Shown here: piece after piece, positions 46,305 through 56,787 of the stretch | Layout of the letters: each line of letters starts with the position of its first letter | Position numbering within the stretch: position 1 is the first letter of the stretch | NCBI RefSeq assembly: GCF_017884005.1 | Contig: NZ_QFAY01000009.1 | Coordinates: forward strand, 30,633 to 94,632 | DNA: 64,000 bases | Direction of reading: 5' to 3' | DNA from: Streptococcus panodentis | GTDB lineage: Bacteria; Bacillota; Bacilli; Lactobacillales; Streptococcaceae | Notes under the pieces: model-generated | Told to the model about the DNA's origin: nothing | Databases searched by the model: none | What the model saw: the letters and a program-made list of their open reading frames with translations, nothing else | Program-made: the position numbers and the translations under genes

Positions 46305-48710
46305 ATGCGGGTTGCCAAGATTATTGTGGATATTCCTCTGATGCAGACAGATAAACCCTACAGCTATGCTATTCCGGAGGAATTTGCCGGTATGCTGGAA
46401 GCGGGGATGCGGGTCCATGTGCCTTTCGGCAAAGGGAATCGCTTGATTCAGGGTCTGATTGTAGCTTTCGGGGAGGAAGAGCCTGAAACTGCCGGAGAGG
46501 AGGTTGAAGGCTTTAAGGATATTGCGGAAGTTCTGGACTTCAGTCCAGTCCTGAACGAGGAACAGCTTTGGCTGGCCGACCAGCTGCGCAAATCGGTTTT
46601 TTCTTTTAAAATTTCTATTCTTAAAGCGATGCTGCCCAGCCTTCTTAATTCCAGCTATGATAAGATTCTTTATGCGACTGAAGAGCTGTCTCTTCAAGAA
46701 AGAGAGAGCCTATTGGGCCGGGCAGACAGCCTCCGCTTTTCAGACCTGGATAAAATCAGTCAGGCCAGAGCCATGCGGCTGACCCGTTCAGGCAAACTGC
46801 GGCTGGAATACCAGGCGACGGATAAAAAACATATTAAGACCGAAAAATGGTACCAAGTCAACCATGCTGCCCTGCAAGACCATGACCTGCCCCGAGCCGC
46901 TAAGAAAAAGCAAGCCTTGAAAGAAGTGCTGCTGGACCAGCAAGACAGTCGGCTGCTGGCCGATTTGCGCCAAAACTTTTCACGCGATATTGTCCATTAC
47001 TTTGTCAAAGAAGGATTGGTGATTGTCGAGGAAAGAGAGGTCAGCCGTTCTGCTGCTTACTTCCAGAAGGAGCGACAGCAGCAAAGTCTGACCTTAAATG
47101 CGGAGCAGGCTGCAGCGGTCGCGGCCATCACAGAGAAAATCGGTCAGCCTCAGGTTCGGCCGGTTCTGCTGGAAGGGGTCACGGGCAGCGGCAAGACAGA
47201 GGTTTATCTGCAGGTCATTGCAGAAGCGCTGGCTCAAAGGAAAACTGCAATCATGCTAGTGCCGGAGATTTCTCTGACGCCGCAGGTTACCGATCGTTTT
47301 ATCTCACGGTTTGGCAATCAGGTGGCCATTTTGCATTCGGGCTTGTCTGACGGCGAGAAGTATGATGAGTGGCGCAAGGTAGAGCGGGGGGAGGCTCAGG
47401 TAGTGGTCGGCGCCCGATCGGCCGTGTTTGCCCCCTTAAAAAATATCGGCGCCATCATCATTGATGAAGAGCATGAATCCTCCTATAAGCAGGATTCCAA
47501 TCCTCGCTACCATGCGCGCGATGTGGCTCTGTTGCGGGCTCAGTACAATCAAGCCGTTCTGGTTCTGGGCTCTGCAACCCCCAGCTTGGAGAGCCGAGCG
47601 CGGGCCAGCCGGGGTCTCTATGACTTTCAGCTCCTGACCAAGCGGGCGAATCCTCTGGCTCGGATACCTCAGGTAGAAGTCGTTGATTTCCGGGATTACA
47701 TCGGTCAGAACGAGGCCGCTAATTATACACCGCCGCTGCTTGCAGCCATTGAAGAACGGCTGCAGCGCAAGGAACAGGTAGTCCTCATGCTGAACCGGCG
47801 GGGCTATTCTAGCTTTGTCATGTGCCGGGAGTGCGGTTCGGTGGATACCTGCCCCAACTGTGATATTTCTCTGACCCTGCACATGGACACCAAGACCATG
47901 AACTGCCACTACTGTGGTTTTAGCAAGAATATTCCTCAGAGCTGTCCTGTCTGTTCCAGCCGCAGCATTCGTTACTATGGCACTGGTACGCAAAAGGCCT
48001 CCGATGAACTGGCTCAGCTTTTTCCTCAGGCCCGCATCCTCCGTATGGATGTGGATACGACACGCAAAAAAGGAAGCCATGAGGCGATTTTAGAAAGCTT
48101 CGGACAGGGTCAGGCAGATATTCTGCTGGGGACTCAGATGATTGCTAAAGGGCTGGATTTTCCCAATGTGACCTTGGTCGGTGTGCTCAATGCTGATACG
48201 GCTCTCAATCTGCCGGATTTCCGCTCCTCAGAGCGGACTTTCCAGCTGCTGACCCAGGTAGCCGGCCGAGCCGGCCGGGCCGAAAAAGCCGGGCAGGTTT
48301 TTATCCAGTCCTACAATCCGCATCACTATGCTATTGAGTTTGCGAAAAAACAGGATTACGAAGGTTTCTATGCCTATGAAATGAGTATCCGACGACAGCT
48401 GGGCTATCCGCCTTACTACTATACGGTCGGCATTACCCTGTCGCACCGAGATGAGGAAAAAGCTGTCAAAGAATCTTATCGGGTCTTGGATATTCTGCGG
48501 ACCGGACTGTCGGACAAGGTGCACATTTTGGGCCCGACTCCTAAGCCCATTGCCCGAACTCACAATCTCTATCATTATCAAATTCTGCTTAAGTACCGTT
48601 TTGAAGATGACCTGCAGACCAGTCTCAATCAAGTTTTGGACCTAACGCAGGAGAAGGAAAACAAGGACCTGCGCCTGAGCATTGATAATGAGCCGCAGAA
48701 TTTCATGTGA
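46305..48710 (+). CDS. priA: Primosomal protein N' (replication restart helicase)
   Basis: An 801-residue superfamily 2 helicase that reloads the replisome at stalled forks. After an N-terminal DNA-binding domain (VAKIIVDIPLMQTDKPYSYA) come Walker A GVTGSGKTE (near 288), DEEH (IIDEEHESSYKQ), eight zinc-binding cysteines (CRECGSVDTCPNCDISL; MNCHYCGF; CPVC), and QMIAKGLDFPNVTLVGV and VAGRAGRAEKAG. The ATG at 46305 follows a strong GGAGGTGA; a frame starting at 46281 would include the ribosome-binding site. It is 66 bp after rpoZ. Confidence 0.96.
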   Translation: MRVAKIIVDIPLMQTDKPYSYAIPEEFAGMLEAGMRVHVPFGKGNRLIQGLIVAFGEEEPETAGEEVEGFKDIAEVLDFSPVLNEEQLWLADQLRKSVFSFKISILKAMLPSLLNSSYDKILYATEELSLQERESLLGRADSLRFSDLDKISQARAMRLTRSGKLRLEYQATDKKHIKTEKWYQVNHAALQDHDLPRAAKKKQALKEVLLDQQDSRLLADLRQNFSRDIVHYFVKEGLVIVEEREVSRSAAYFQKERQQQSLTLNAEQAAAVAAITEKIGQPQVRPVLLEGVTGSGKTEVYLQVIAEALAQRKTAIMLVPEISLTPQVTDRFISRFGNQVAILHSGLSDGEKYDEWRKVERGEAQVVVGARSAVFAPLKNIGAIIIDEEHESSYKQDSNPRYHARDVALLRAQYNQAVLVLGSATPSLESRARASRGLYDFQLLTKRANPLARIPQVEVVDFRDYIGQNEAANYTPPLLAAIEERLQRKEQVVLMLNRRGYSSFVMCRECGSVDTCPNCDISLTLHMDTKTMNCHYCGFSKNIPQSCPVCSSRSIRYYGTGTQKASDELAQLFPQARILRMDVDTTRKKGSHEAILESFGQGQADILLGTQMIAKGLDFPNVTLVGVLNADTALNLPDFRSSERTFQLLTQVAGRAGRAEKAGQVFIQSYNPHHYAIEFAKKQDYEGFYAYEMSIRRQLGYPPYYYTVGITLSHRDEEKAVKESYRVLDILRTGLSDKVHILGPTPKPIARTHNLYHYQILLKYRFEDDLQTSLNQVLDLTQEKENKDLRLSIDNEPQNFM

Positions 48711-49095
48711 TAAACTCAGTGCGGACAGAACTTCCCAAAGGCAGTGCCAGCTCTGCGGGAGGGGCGGCTGCTGCAAGCCCAACAGCCTCCCAAGCTTGCA
48801 GAGGGACCGGCCTTCCTTTTGCTGCAAGCTGACAGACCCTGCTGTTGCGTTTCTGGGATTGGGCTGAAAAGGTTCTCCGAACCACCTCATTTCCAAACTG
48901 TTGAAGCAAATCGCAGCAAACAGGGCGTGAGTCTGACACCGAAAGAGTGGAAAAGCTGTCTTTAAGCAGAAGACGGCAATCAGCTGGATTTTTCTGCTAT
49001 AATAGAGAGAGCACTGCGTTTTGTAAATCAAACGATAGAAATAGACGAAGCTGGGGACTTTGGTCCCAGCCTCATGGAAGAAATTCGAGGAAACT
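48711..49095. other. priA-fmt spacer with a promoter and hairpin
   Basis: In most relatives priA and fmt are close; here 385 bases separate them. I see no gene. An extended -10, TGCTATAAT, lies at 48995-49003, and a hairpin GCTGGGGAC-TTTG-GTCCCAGC at 49050-49071 ends 24 bp before fmt. The 48711-48960 part has GC-rich repeats without protein-coding signs and looks like insertion debris. Confidence 0.6.
48995..49003 (+). promoter_or_regulatory. fmt promoter (extended -10)
   Basis: TGCTATAAT with no clear -35 at 17 bp. It would start transcription near 49010, giving fmt-rsmB-phpP-stkP a promoter separate from priA. Confidence 0.5.
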
Positions 49096-50031
49096 ATGTT
49101 GAAACTAATCTTTATGGGAACGCCGGACTTTTCAGCAACTGTTCTGAAGGGGCTGCTGGAAAGCGGGCAGTACGAGATTCTGGCGGCAGTAACCCAGCCT
49201 GACCGGGCAGTCGGCCGCAAGAAAGAAATCCGCCGGACACCGGTCAAGGAAGTGGCTTTGGCCTCTGGCCTGCCAGTCTATCAGCCTGTAAAACTATCTA
49301 ACAGTCCGGAATTGGAGGAGCTGCTGTCGCTGGGTGCTGACGGTATTGTAACTGCCGCTTTCGGTCAGTTTTTGCCGGGGCGGCTCTTAGACAGCGTCAA
49401 TTTTGCAGTGAATGTCCATGCTTCGCTCCTGCCCAAGTACCGTGGCGGAGCGCCAATTCATTACGCCCTGATCAATGGCGATGAAGAGGCCGGAGTGACC
49501 ATTATGGAAATGGTCAGAGAAATGGATGCAGGGGACATGATTGCCAGCCGGGCGACAGCTATTGAAGACAGTGACAATGTCGGAACGATGTTTGAGAAAC
49601 TGGCCTTGATTGGCCGCGACCTGCTGCTGGAGGTGCTGCCTGATTATGCAGCTGGCAAGATCCAGCCTCAGCCCCAGAATCCAGCTATGGTGACTTTTTC
49701 GCCTAATATCAGCCCAGAACAGGAGAGGCTGGACTGGACCAAGACAGACCGGCAGCTCTTTAATCAAATCCGCGGTATGAACCCTTGGCCGGTGGCCCAC
49801 ACCCTGCTCAAGGGGCAGCGCTTCAAGATTTATGAAGCTGAGCCGGCAGCCGGCAGCGGTCAGCCAGGACAGATTATTGCGGTCAGCAAAAAAGAGCTCA
49901 TCGTGGCGGCCGGTCAGGGGGCCCTTGCCCTAAAGACAGTCCAGCCAGCCGGCAAACCTAAAATGCCTGTAGCAGACTTTCTCAACGGTCTGGGCCGCAG
50001 TCTGACAGTAGGAGATTCATTTGAAAACTAA
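49096..50031 (+). CDS. fmt: Methionyl-tRNA formyltransferase
   Basis: A 311-residue enzyme that formylates initiator Met-tRNA using 10-formyl-THF. The formyltransferase core reads [28 protein letters not shown], and [20 protein letters not shown] (catalytic Asn/His region); the C-terminal OB-like domain starts near 205. The start at 49096 follows CGAGGAAACT; an upstream in-frame start at 49060 falls in the hairpin. It overlaps rsmB by 11 bp. Confidence 0.96.
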   Translation: MLKLIFMGTPDFSATVLKGLLESGQYEILAAVTQPDRAVGRKKEIRRTPVKEVALASGLPVYQPVKLSNSPELEELLSLGADGIVTAAFGQFLPGRLLDSVNFAVNVHASLLPKYRGGAPIHYALINGDEEAGVTIMEMVREMDAGDMIASRATAIEDSDNVGTMFEKLALIGRDLLLEVLPDYAAGKIQPQPQNPAMVTFSPNISPEQERLDWTKTDRQLFNQIRGMNPWPVAHTLLKGQRFKIYEAEPAAGSGQPGQIIAVSKKELIVAAGQGALALKTVQPAGKPKMPVADFLNGLGRSLTVGDSFEN

Positions 50032-51337
50032 GTATACAAGCGCCCGCCTGACTGCTTTAAGAGTTCTGGAGGAAGTGTTTGAACAGGGAGCCTACTCCAA
50101 CCTTGCCTTGAAGAAAGCGCTCAGCCAGAGCAGACTCAGTCAGGCTGATAAAGGTCTAACCACAGAGCTGGTCTACGGCACTGTTGCCCGTAAGATCACT
50201 CTGGAATGGTATCTGTCCCACTTGATTGAAGACCGCAATCAGCTGGATTCTTGGCTTTATAGCCTGCTGCTGCTCAGCCTTTATCAGCTGCTTTATCTGG
50301 ATAAGATTCCCAGTCATGCTGCGGTCCATGAAGCGGCTGAGATTGCAAAAACTCGCAAGCGAGGCAGTGAGAAACTGATCAATGCCATTCTGCGCAGGAT
50401 TGAGCGGGAAGGCGTGGCCGATGTCAGCAGGATTAAGCGCAAAAACAAACGCTTCTCTATCCAGTATTCTCTGCCGGTCTGGCTGGTTAAGGCTATGATA
50501 GAGGAATACGGCGAAGTGAGGGCTGAGGCTATCTTTGCCAGCCTCTTTACCCGGAGCAAGGCCAGTATTCGGGTGGCAGATTTATCCCGCAAGGCGGAAG
50601 TGAAAGAACTTTTGGGAGCTGAGGACTCTCTTTTGGCTCCCTCGGCCTTGGTTAAAAAGCAGGGCAACTTTGCCGGGCACACTCTCTTTTCTCAGGGGCT
50701 GATCACGATTCAGGATGAATCCAGCCAGCTGGTAGCACCAATCCTGCAGATTGAGGGAGACGAAGACATTCTGGATGCCTGCAGTGCCCCGGGCGGCAAG
50801 GCTGTGCATATGGCTTCCTATCTGACCAGCGGCCGCATCACGGCTTTGGATCTCTACGACCATAAGCTGCAGCTGATTGAGGAGAATGCCCGGCGCTTAG
50901 GCGCAGCGGATAAAATCACCACTCAGAAACTGGATGCCAGAAAGGTTTTTGAGACATTTGGCCCTCGGGCTTTTGACAAGATTCTGGTCGATGCTCCCTG
51001 CTCCGGAATAGGCCTCATTCGCCGCAAACCGGACATCAAATACAATAAAGAAAATGCAGATTTCAAGACTTTGCAAAAAATTCAGCTGGATATACTGGAC
51101 AGCGTTTGTCAAAGTCTACGTAAAGGTGGTATAATAGCATATAGTACTTGCACGATTATGAGTCAGGAAAATTTTGAAGTTGTCAAAAAATTCCTAGACA
51201 GCCATCCTGACTTTGAGCAAGTGATACTGGACCATGAAAGAAAAGATATCGTAAAAGACGGCTGCATTTTGATTACACCAGAATTATACGGGAGTGACGG
51301 CTTCTTTATCAGTCAATTTAGGAAGGTATCGGAATAA
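50021..51337 (+). CDS. rsmB: 16S rRNA (cytosine967-C5)-methyltransferase
   Basis: A 438-residue enzyme (also called Sun). The N-terminal NusB-like RNA-binding domain covers about residues 1-140. The methylase domain has the SAM motif [20 protein letters not shown] near 244, the catalytic [17 protein letters not shown] near 313 and a second Cys in [12 protein letters not shown]. The likely start is TTG 50021, which lies within the end of fmt behind AGGAGA. It is followed after 18 bp by the PP2C phosphatase. Confidence 0.94.
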   Translation: MKTKYTSARLTALRVLEEVFEQGAYSNLALKKALSQSRLSQADKGLTTELVYGTVARKITLEWYLSHLIEDRNQLDSWLYSLLLLSLYQLLYLDKIPSHAAVHEAAEIAKTRKRGSEKLINAILRRIEREGVADVSRIKRKNKRFSIQYSLPVWLVKAMIEEYGEVRAEAIFASLFTRSKASIRVADLSRKAEVKELLGAEDSLLAPSALVKKQGNFAGHTLFSQGLITIQDESSQLVAPILQIEGDEDILDACSAPGGKAVHMASYLTSGRITALDLYDHKLQLIEENARRLGAADKITTQKLDARKVFETFGPRAFDKILVDAPCSGIGLIRRKPDIKYNKENADFKTLQKIQLDILDSVCQSLRKGGIIAYSTCTIMSQENFEVVKKFLDSHPDFEQVILDHERKDIVKDGCILITPELYGSDGFFISQFRKVSE

Positions 51338-51355
51338 GAGGAGGAAACTGACAGC

Positions 51356-52096
51356 ATGGAAATTTCACTATTAACAGATGTTGGTCAAAAGCGGACAAAC
51401 AATCAAGATTATACCAATCATTTTGTCAACCGCGCCGGCAAAACCATGATTATCTTAGCAGACGGCATGGGCGGCCATCGGGCCGGCAATATCGCCAGCG
51501 AGATGGCTGTGACAGACTTGGGAGCAGCTTGGGTTGACACACAGATTGATTCGGTCAACCAAGTGCGCGAATGGTTTGCTGAGCACCTGGAAAAAGAAAA
51601 TCAGCGGATTCACCAATTCGGCCAGGACGAGGAATACAAGGGGATGGGCACGACGTTGGAAGCCTTGGCTATTATAGATGACCAAGCTATTTATGCCCAT
51701 ATCGGAGACTCGCGTATCGGCCTGATTCGCGGTGAGGAGTACAGTCAGCTGACCAGCGACCATTCCTTGGTCAATGCTTTGCTGAAGGCCGGGCAGATTA
51801 CACCCGAAGAAGCAGCCCGCCATCCGCAGAAAAACATCATCACCCAGTCTATCGGACAAAAAGACGAAGTGCAGCCTGACTACGGCATGATTAGTCTGGA
51901 AGACGGAGACTATGTGCTGCTGAACAGCGATGGTCTGACCAATATGATTTCAGGCAGTGAAATCTATGACATTGTGACCAGCGACATCAGTCTGGCTGAA
52001 AAAACGGAAACCTTGATTCGCTTTGCCAACAATGCCGGAGGCCTAGATAATATCACGGTTGCTCTGGTTCGATTTGACAAGGAGGAGCAGGAATGA
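51356..52096 (+). CDS. phpP: PP2C-type Ser/Thr protein phosphatase
   Basis: A 246-residue phosphatase that reverses phosphorylation by StkP. PP2C metal-binding motifs are intact: [56 protein letters not shown] and [11 protein letters not shown]. It is cytoplasmic. The ATG follows AGGAGGAAACTG, and the gene overlaps stkP by 4 bp, so enzyme and counter-enzyme are made together. Confidence 0.96.
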   Translation: MEISLLTDVGQKRTNNQDYTNHFVNRAGKTMIILADGMGGHRAGNIASEMAVTDLGAAWVDTQIDSVNQVREWFAEHLEKENQRIHQFGQDEEYKGMGTTLEALAIIDDQAIYAHIGDSRIGLIRGEEYSQLTSDHSLVNALLKAGQITPEEAARHPQKNIITQSIGQKDEVQPDYGMISLEDGDYVLLNSDGLTNMISGSEIYDIVTSDISLAEKTETLIRFANNAGGLDNITVALVRFDKEEQE

Positions 52097-53940
52097 TTCA
52101 AATCGGCAAAATTTTTGCCGGACGATATAAAATCATCAAGCAAATCGGCCGAGGAGGCATGGCAGATGTCTATCTGGCCAAGGACTTGATTTTGGATGGC
52201 GAGGAAGTTGCAGTAAAGGTCCTTCGGACCAATTACCAGACGGATCCGATTGCTGTTGCGCGTTTCCAGCGGGAGGCGAAGGCGATGGCAGATTTAGACC
52301 ATCCGCATATCGTTCGGATTACCGATATTGGAGAGGAAGACGGCCAGCAGTATCTGGCGATGGAATACGTGGCAGGACTGGACCTTAAGCGTTATATCAA
52401 AGAAAATTCTCCAATTTCTAATGAAGAAGCGGTCAGAATCATGGGGCAAATCCTGCTGGCTATGCGCCTGGCGCATACCCGCGGCATTGTCCACCGGGAT
52501 CTGAAACCGCAGAATGTCCTCTTAACCCCGGACGGCAATGCCAAGGTGACGGACTTCGGTATTGCCGTAGCCTTTGCTGAAACCAGTCTGACCCAGACCA
52601 ACTCTATGCTGGGCTCTGTGCATTATCTATCACCGGAGCAGGCCCGCGGCTCCAAAGCCACGGTTCAAAGTGATATTTATGCCATGGGGATTATTTTCTA
52701 TGAGATGCTGACTGGCCATATCCCTTATGACGGGGACAGTGCCGTGACCATCGCCCTGCAGCATTTTCAAAAGCCTCTGCCCTCCATTATTGACGAAAAT
52801 CCCAATGTGCCTCAGGCCTTGGAAAATGTGGTTATTAAAGCGACAGCTAAAAAACTGAGCGATCGCTACCAGTCTGTTGCAGAGATGTATGTAGACTTAT
52901 CCAGCAGCCTGTCTTATGAGCGCCACAATGAAAAGAAGCTGGTCTTTGACGATGCAGCAAAGGCAGACACCAAGACCCTGCCTAAGATTTCGCCGCTTCC
53001 CCAGCCTGCCGCTCAGCCCGCAAAAGCTGCTGCGCAGACAGCTGAGTCCAGCCAATCAACCGCAGAGGAAAATCCGGCTCCTGCTAAGAAAAATCCTAAA
53101 AAACGCCATCTAAGAACGCGCTATAAAGTACTGTTCTTCGCTGTGCTTTTGGTTCTGGCAGCCTTTGTCTATCTGCTTTACAACAGCCCGTCTAACACCA
53201 GCGTACCGGATGTTGCCGGCCAAACGGTTGCCGAGGCCCGCTCGACTATTGAAGCTAAAAAGCTGGTGGTTGGTGAGGAAAAGGAAGAGTACAGTGATAC
53301 TGTTGAGTCCGGTAAGGTCATTAAAACGGACCCACAGGCCAACAGCCAGCGCCGTGAGGGCAGCAAGATTGATTTGATTGTGTCCAAAGGACCCAAGACC
53401 TTCAAGATGGACGATTATATCGGTCAGCAGTATACAGCTGCAGTTGAAGATTTGAAAACCAATTACAAGGTTTCAGAGAAGCTCATCAAGATTGTTGAAG
53501 AGGAATCCAGCGACTACGAACCTGGTCAGGTGATTGCCCAGACCCCAGCCTACGGCGCTACTTATGATCTGTCAGCCAATGCTCAGATTACCCTGACCGT
53601 AGCTAAGGAAGTGTCCAGTGTAGCGATGCCGGACTTTGGCAGCCTGCAGTATACTTATGCTAATGCCCGCTCTTACTTGATTCAGATGGGGATTTCTTCC
53701 TCTCGGATTGAGCGTGTGGTGGACCGTTCGGTTACTTCGACCCAGGCTGATCTGGTGACTTCCCAGTCGCCGGCAGCCGGTCAGAGTATCGATCTCAAGT
53801 CCAATGATAAAATCACTCTCTATGTGACAGAGGCAACAGCCAGTTCGTCTTCCAGCTCTTCCTCCAGCTCGGACAGCAGCTCCAGAAGCAGCAGTTCATC
53901 AGAAGAAGAGAGCTCTTCCAGCTCCTCCAGTCACCAATAG
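52093..53940 (+). CDS. stkP: PASTA-domain Ser/Thr protein kinase
   Basis: A 615-residue membrane kinase that senses cell-wall fragments and regulates division. The kinase domain (residues about 10-270) has [10 protein letters not shown], the Lys in [16 protein letters not shown] and DFGIAVA. A linker and one membrane helix ([18 protein letters not shown], near 350) lead to three recognisable PASTA repeats (from about 368, 440 and 510), fewer than the four of the pneumococcal protein. The last 35 residues are almost all serine with a few acidic residues. MapZ and GpsB, its likely partners, are encoded in the window. Confidence 0.95.
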   Translation: MIQIGKIFAGRYKIIKQIGRGGMADVYLAKDLILDGEEVAVKVLRTNYQTDPIAVARFQREAKAMADLDHPHIVRITDIGEEDGQQYLAMEYVAGLDLKRYIKENSPISNEEAVRIMGQILLAMRLAHTRGIVHRDLKPQNVLLTPDGNAKVTDFGIAVAFAETSLTQTNSMLGSVHYLSPEQARGSKATVQSDIYAMGIIFYEMLTGHIPYDGDSAVTIALQHFQKPLPSIIDENPNVPQALENVVIKATAKKLSDRYQSVAEMYVDLSSSLSYERHNEKKLVFDDAAKADTKTLPKISPLPQPAAQPAKAAAQTAESSQSTAEENPAPAKKNPKKRHLRTRYKVLFFAVLLVLAAFVYLLYNSPSNTSVPDVAGQTVAEARSTIEAKKLVVGEEKEEYSDTVESGKVIKTDPQANSQRREGSKIDLIVSKGPKTFKMDDYIGQQYTAAVEDLKTNYKVSEKLIKIVEEESSDYEPGQVIAQTPAYGATYDLSANAQITLTVAKEVSSVAMPDFGSLQYTYANARSYLIQMGISSSRIERVVDRSVTSTQADLVTSQSPAAGQSIDLKSNDKITLYVTEATASSSSSSSSSSDSSSRSSSSSEEESSSSSSSHQ

Positions 53941-53946
53941 CAGGAT

Positions 53947-53985
53947 TCACCTCATTTCATTTTAGCTTGAAATGGGGTGTTTTTC
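53947..53985 (+). terminator. stkP terminator
   Basis: CACCTCATTTCA pairs with TGAAATGGGGTG around a short loop and runs into TTTTTC, 6 bp after the stop. Confidence 0.85.
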
Positions 53986-54316
53986 TTTCATTCAATAGAC
54001 CGGTTCAGAAACCTCGTCTTGAGCCAGTTCGTCCTTGGCAGCCGGGACGTTCAACCAGTCTGGGAGACTGCTTTGTCATACTCAAAGAATATCTGGTTTT
54101 GAGGTGGCGGATGAAAGACTGCAAGAAAGAGCCCTCTTCGATTTTCAAAGAGTCTGACGTCTTTAGGCAAACCAGCCTCCCCTCAGCACCCAATGAAAGA
54201 AAAAGAGAGAAGAAGGCTTCATTTCCGAACGGGTCGAACAGAAATTTTTGCTTTTCATGCCTTAGACGGAGGTTTTTCTGGCTATTTTTGTTAAAATAGG
54301 TAAGTACAGAAAGGAA
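53986..54316. other. stkP-liaF spacer with degraded BOX-like sequence
   Basis: An open frame crosses it but has no family resemblance, so I see no gene. ATACTCAAAGAATATCTGG and a TTTTGAGGTGGCGGATGAAAG segment at 54077-54117 resemble BOX modules in poor condition. A TTGTTAAAATAGG near 54287 may be the -10 region of liaF. Confidence 0.45.
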
Positions 54317-55018
54317 ATGGCTATGTGGAAAGTTCAGTTATTTGTTTTTGTTGAAACAGTCTTGCTGTCAATGGCGCTGATTACTATGCTGGCAGCGGAT
54401 TTTTCGCGTGTGGTCATTATCACGGTGCTTTTTCTTCTGCTGCTCTATTACTATTTCGGCAAGCAAAAGGGAAATTTTCTGCTGGTCGCTTCCATGATTA
54501 TGCTCTTCTTTATCATTATGCTTAATCCTTATGTTATAGCAGCGCTTTTGTTTGCCCTGGTTTACGGCATGATTGTGGCATACCCTTATATTTATAAGGA
54601 AAATCAAGAAACCCATCTGATTTTTGAAGAAGAAGTAGAGATTCAGAGCGAGAAGAATCGCTGGCTGGGAGACTTGCAGCATTTTTCCAAGGACAGCTGC
54701 CAGTTTCATGATATTAATCTGCTGCGGATGATTGGCAGAGATACGATTCATCTGGAAGACGTTATTCTGGTCAACCATGATAATGTCGTTGTCATCCGTA
54801 AGGGATTTGGGGATACCAAGATTATAGTGCCCCTTGATGTCGAAATTCAGCTGCAGATTAACACCCTTTACGGCGATGTGAACTTCCTCAACCACCCTTC
54901 CCGCAAGCTGCGCAATGAGACCGTTTCGCTGACAACTCCGGGCTACAGGCGGGCCAATAAGACTGTTAAGATTGTACTGGTCAGCTTTTTAGGGAATGTG
55001 GAGGTTGTCAGAAATTGA
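54317..55018 (+). CDS. liaF: LiaF-type membrane inhibitor of the LiaSR system
   Basis: A 233-residue protein with about four N-terminal membrane segments (residues about 7-95) and a C-terminal cytoplasmic beta-rich domain (IGRDTIHLEDVILV, GFGDTKIIVPLDVEIQLQIN). LiaF keeps the LiaS kinase silent until cell-wall stress. The ATG follows AGAAAGGAAATGG. It overlaps liaS by 4 bp. The three-gene order liaF-liaS-liaR next to stkP is typical of streptococci. Confidence 0.92.
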   Translation: MAMWKVQLFVFVETVLLSMALITMLAADFSRVVIITVLFLLLLYYYFGKQKGNFLLVASMIMLFFIIMLNPYVIAALLFALVYGMIVAYPYIYKENQETHLIFEEEVEIQSEKNRWLGDLQHFSKDSCQFHDINLLRMIGRDTIHLEDVILVNHDNVVVIRKGFGDTKIIVPLDVEIQLQINTLYGDVNFLNHPSRKLRNETVSLTTPGYRRANKTVKIVLVSFLGNVEVVRN

Positions 55019-56034
55019 AAAAGCCAAATTATTTCCTTCTTCTGGTCTACACCTTCTTTGTCCTCCTTGTTGTTTTTCATTACATTTTCAATATTTTTGA
55101 TTTTTCTTGGCAGGAACTCTTTGGTGATTTAGAACTGCTGCAGTCCTTTGTCTTCTTTGTAGTCATTTTAGGACTGTCTCTGACGATTTTAATCGTCGTA
55201 GCAGTCCGTTTGGTCCAGCATATGGCTGTAGCCCATATGCAGAAGAATCTCAAGCATTTGCTGGAGGGCCGGAGATGGGAGCCGACTGAGCAGCCGGAGA
55301 TTGATCGCTCTCTGCAGCGCTTAGAAGACCGGCTGCACAGTCTGACCGAGAATCTTCAGCGGTCTGAAAATCAATCGCTGCAGTCAGAAGAAAAAATTAT
55401 CGAAAAAGAACGCCGGCGGATTGCGCGGGATTTGCATGATACGGTCAGTCAGGAGCTTTTTGCAGCCAATATGATTCTCTCAGGTGTGGCTGCAAATGTG
55501 GATCGGATTGATCAGGAAAATCTGCACAAGCAGCTGCAGGGCATTGCTGATATTCTCCATACAGCCCAAAAAGACCTGCGGATTCTTCTTCTGCATCTTC
55601 GGCCGACAGAATTGGAAAACCGGACCTTGATTGAGGGCATGGAAGTAATCATCAAGGAGCTGACAGACAAGAGCGATCTGGAGGTTCATTTCAACCATCA
55701 GGCAGAACACCTGCCAAAACAGATAGAGGAGCATGTTTTCCGCATTGTTCAGGAAATGATTAACAATACCCTGCGGCACGCTCAGGCCAGCCGTTTGGAC
55801 ATTTATCTTTACCAGACTCCCAGTGAGCTGAAAATCAAAGTGGCAGATAATGGCATTGGCTTTGATCCATTGGCCCAAGATGAGCTGAGTTACGGTTTGA
55901 AAAATATTGAAGACCGTGTTCAGGATATGGCAGGCACCTTTAAACTTCTGACAGCTCCTAAAAAAGGCGTGTCCATTGAAATTACTATCCCATTGTTAGA
56001 AGGAGACAATCATGAAGATATTACTGGTAGATGA
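55015..56034 (+). CDS. liaS: LiaS sensor histidine kinase
   Basis: A 339-residue kinase of the NarL-partner class. Two membrane segments (LLLVYTFFVLLVVFHYIF and LQSFVFFVVILGLSLTIL) enclose a very short outside loop, which marks it as an intramembrane sensor. The HisKA_3 box is ERRRIARDLHDTVSQELFAA, with the phospho-His in DLHDT. The ATPase domain has EMINNTLRHAQAS and VADNGIGFD. The start is TTG 55015 inside the end of liaF. It overlaps liaR by 23 bp. The cue is lipid II-cycle damage in relatives. Confidence 0.94.
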   Translation: MKKPNYFLLLVYTFFVLLVVFHYIFNIFDFSWQELFGDLELLQSFVFFVVILGLSLTILIVVAVRLVQHMAVAHMQKNLKHLLEGRRWEPTEQPEIDRSLQRLEDRLHSLTENLQRSENQSLQSEEKIIEKERRRIARDLHDTVSQELFAANMILSGVAANVDRIDQENLHKQLQGIADILHTAQKDLRILLLHLRPTELENRTLIEGMEVIIKELTDKSDLEVHFNHQAEHLPKQIEEHVFRIVQEMINNTLRHAQASRLDIYLYQTPSELKIKVADNGIGFDPLAQDELSYGLKNIEDRVQDMAGTFKLLTAPKKGVSIEITIPLLEGDNHEDITGR

Positions 56035-56644
56035 CCATCAGATGGTCCGTTTGGGCTTGAAAAGTTATTTGGAACTGCAGGATGATGTTGCGCAGGTTTT
56101 AGAAGCGACCAACGGCAAAGAAGGTGTAGAGCAGGCTCTTGCTGTCAGACCGGATGTTGTGATGATGGATATTGTCATGCCGGAGATGAACGGCATCGAA
56201 GCTACACTGGCCATCTTAAAGGAGTGGCCGGATGCTAAGATTTTAATCCTGACTTCTTATCTGGATAATGAAAAAATCTACCCGGTTCTGGACGCCGGCG
56301 CCAGGGGCTATATGCTGAAAACATCCAGTGCTGAGGAAATCCTCCATGCTGTCAGAAAAGTGGCCAAAGGCGAGTTTGCCATTGAAACGGAAGTCAGCAA
56401 AAAAGTAGAATATCACCGCAATCATATCGAGCTCCATGAGGACCTGACAGCTCGTGAGCGTGATATTCTGGGGCTTTTGGCTAAGGGCTATGAAAATCAG
56501 CGGATTGCGGATGAACTTTTCATATCTCTTAAGACGGTCAAGACACATGTCTCTAATATTTTGTCGAAATTGGAAGTGAGCGACCGTACTCAGGCAGTTG
56601 TGTACGCCTTTCAGCATCATCTGGTCCCACAGGAAGAATTTTAA
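56012..56644 (+). CDS. liaR: LiaR response regulator
   Basis: A 210-residue NarL/LuxR-type regulator. The receiver domain has the acidic pair in LLVDDHQMVR, the phospho-Asp in VVMMDIVMPEMNG near residue 53 and the Lys in GYMLKTSSAEE. The DNA-binding domain reads LTARERDILGLLAKGYENQR and FISLKTVKTHVSNILSKL. The ATG follows GAAGGAGACAATC. It controls cell-envelope stress genes; the liaFSR operon itself is usually a target. Confidence 0.96.
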   Translation: MKILLVDDHQMVRLGLKSYLELQDDVAQVLEATNGKEGVEQALAVRPDVVMMDIVMPEMNGIEATLAILKEWPDAKILILTSYLDNEKIYPVLDAGARGYMLKTSSAEEILHAVRKVAKGEFAIETEVSKKVEYHRNHIELHEDLTARERDILGLLAKGYENQRIADELFISLKTVKTHVSNILSKLEVSDRTQAVVYAFQHHLVPQEEF

Positions 56645-56662
56645 TGGTATAATAGAAGAAAT

Positions 56663-56766
56663 GTCGTCATTTCGTTTATCTTTTATTAGGTCGTTAACTC
56701 GCCTTGCCGTACCTCAGTACAGCCTGCGGCTCGCTGCCTAGTCCTAAAAGCAAACTAAAAGACGAC
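56663..56766 (+). repeat. BOX-like hybrid element, copy B
   Basis: The ends are imperfect inverted repeats: GTCGTCATTTCGTTTATC and the later AAAGCAAACTAAAAGACGAC. The middle GTTAACTCGCCTTGCCGTAC, CAGTACAGCCTGCGGCTCGC is the BOX A core. It is 104 bp long and lies between liaR and the HAD gene, downstream of an extended -10 (TGGTATAAT, 56645-56653), so it is probably transcribed as part of the HAD gene's leader. Confidence 0.8.
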
Positions 56767-56787
56767 AAAAAGAAAATAGAGGGCTTC

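Noticed and set aside
53967..54299. 110-codon frame between stkP and liaF
   Set aside because: It starts inside the stkP terminator, passes through BOX-like debris and has no coding character.
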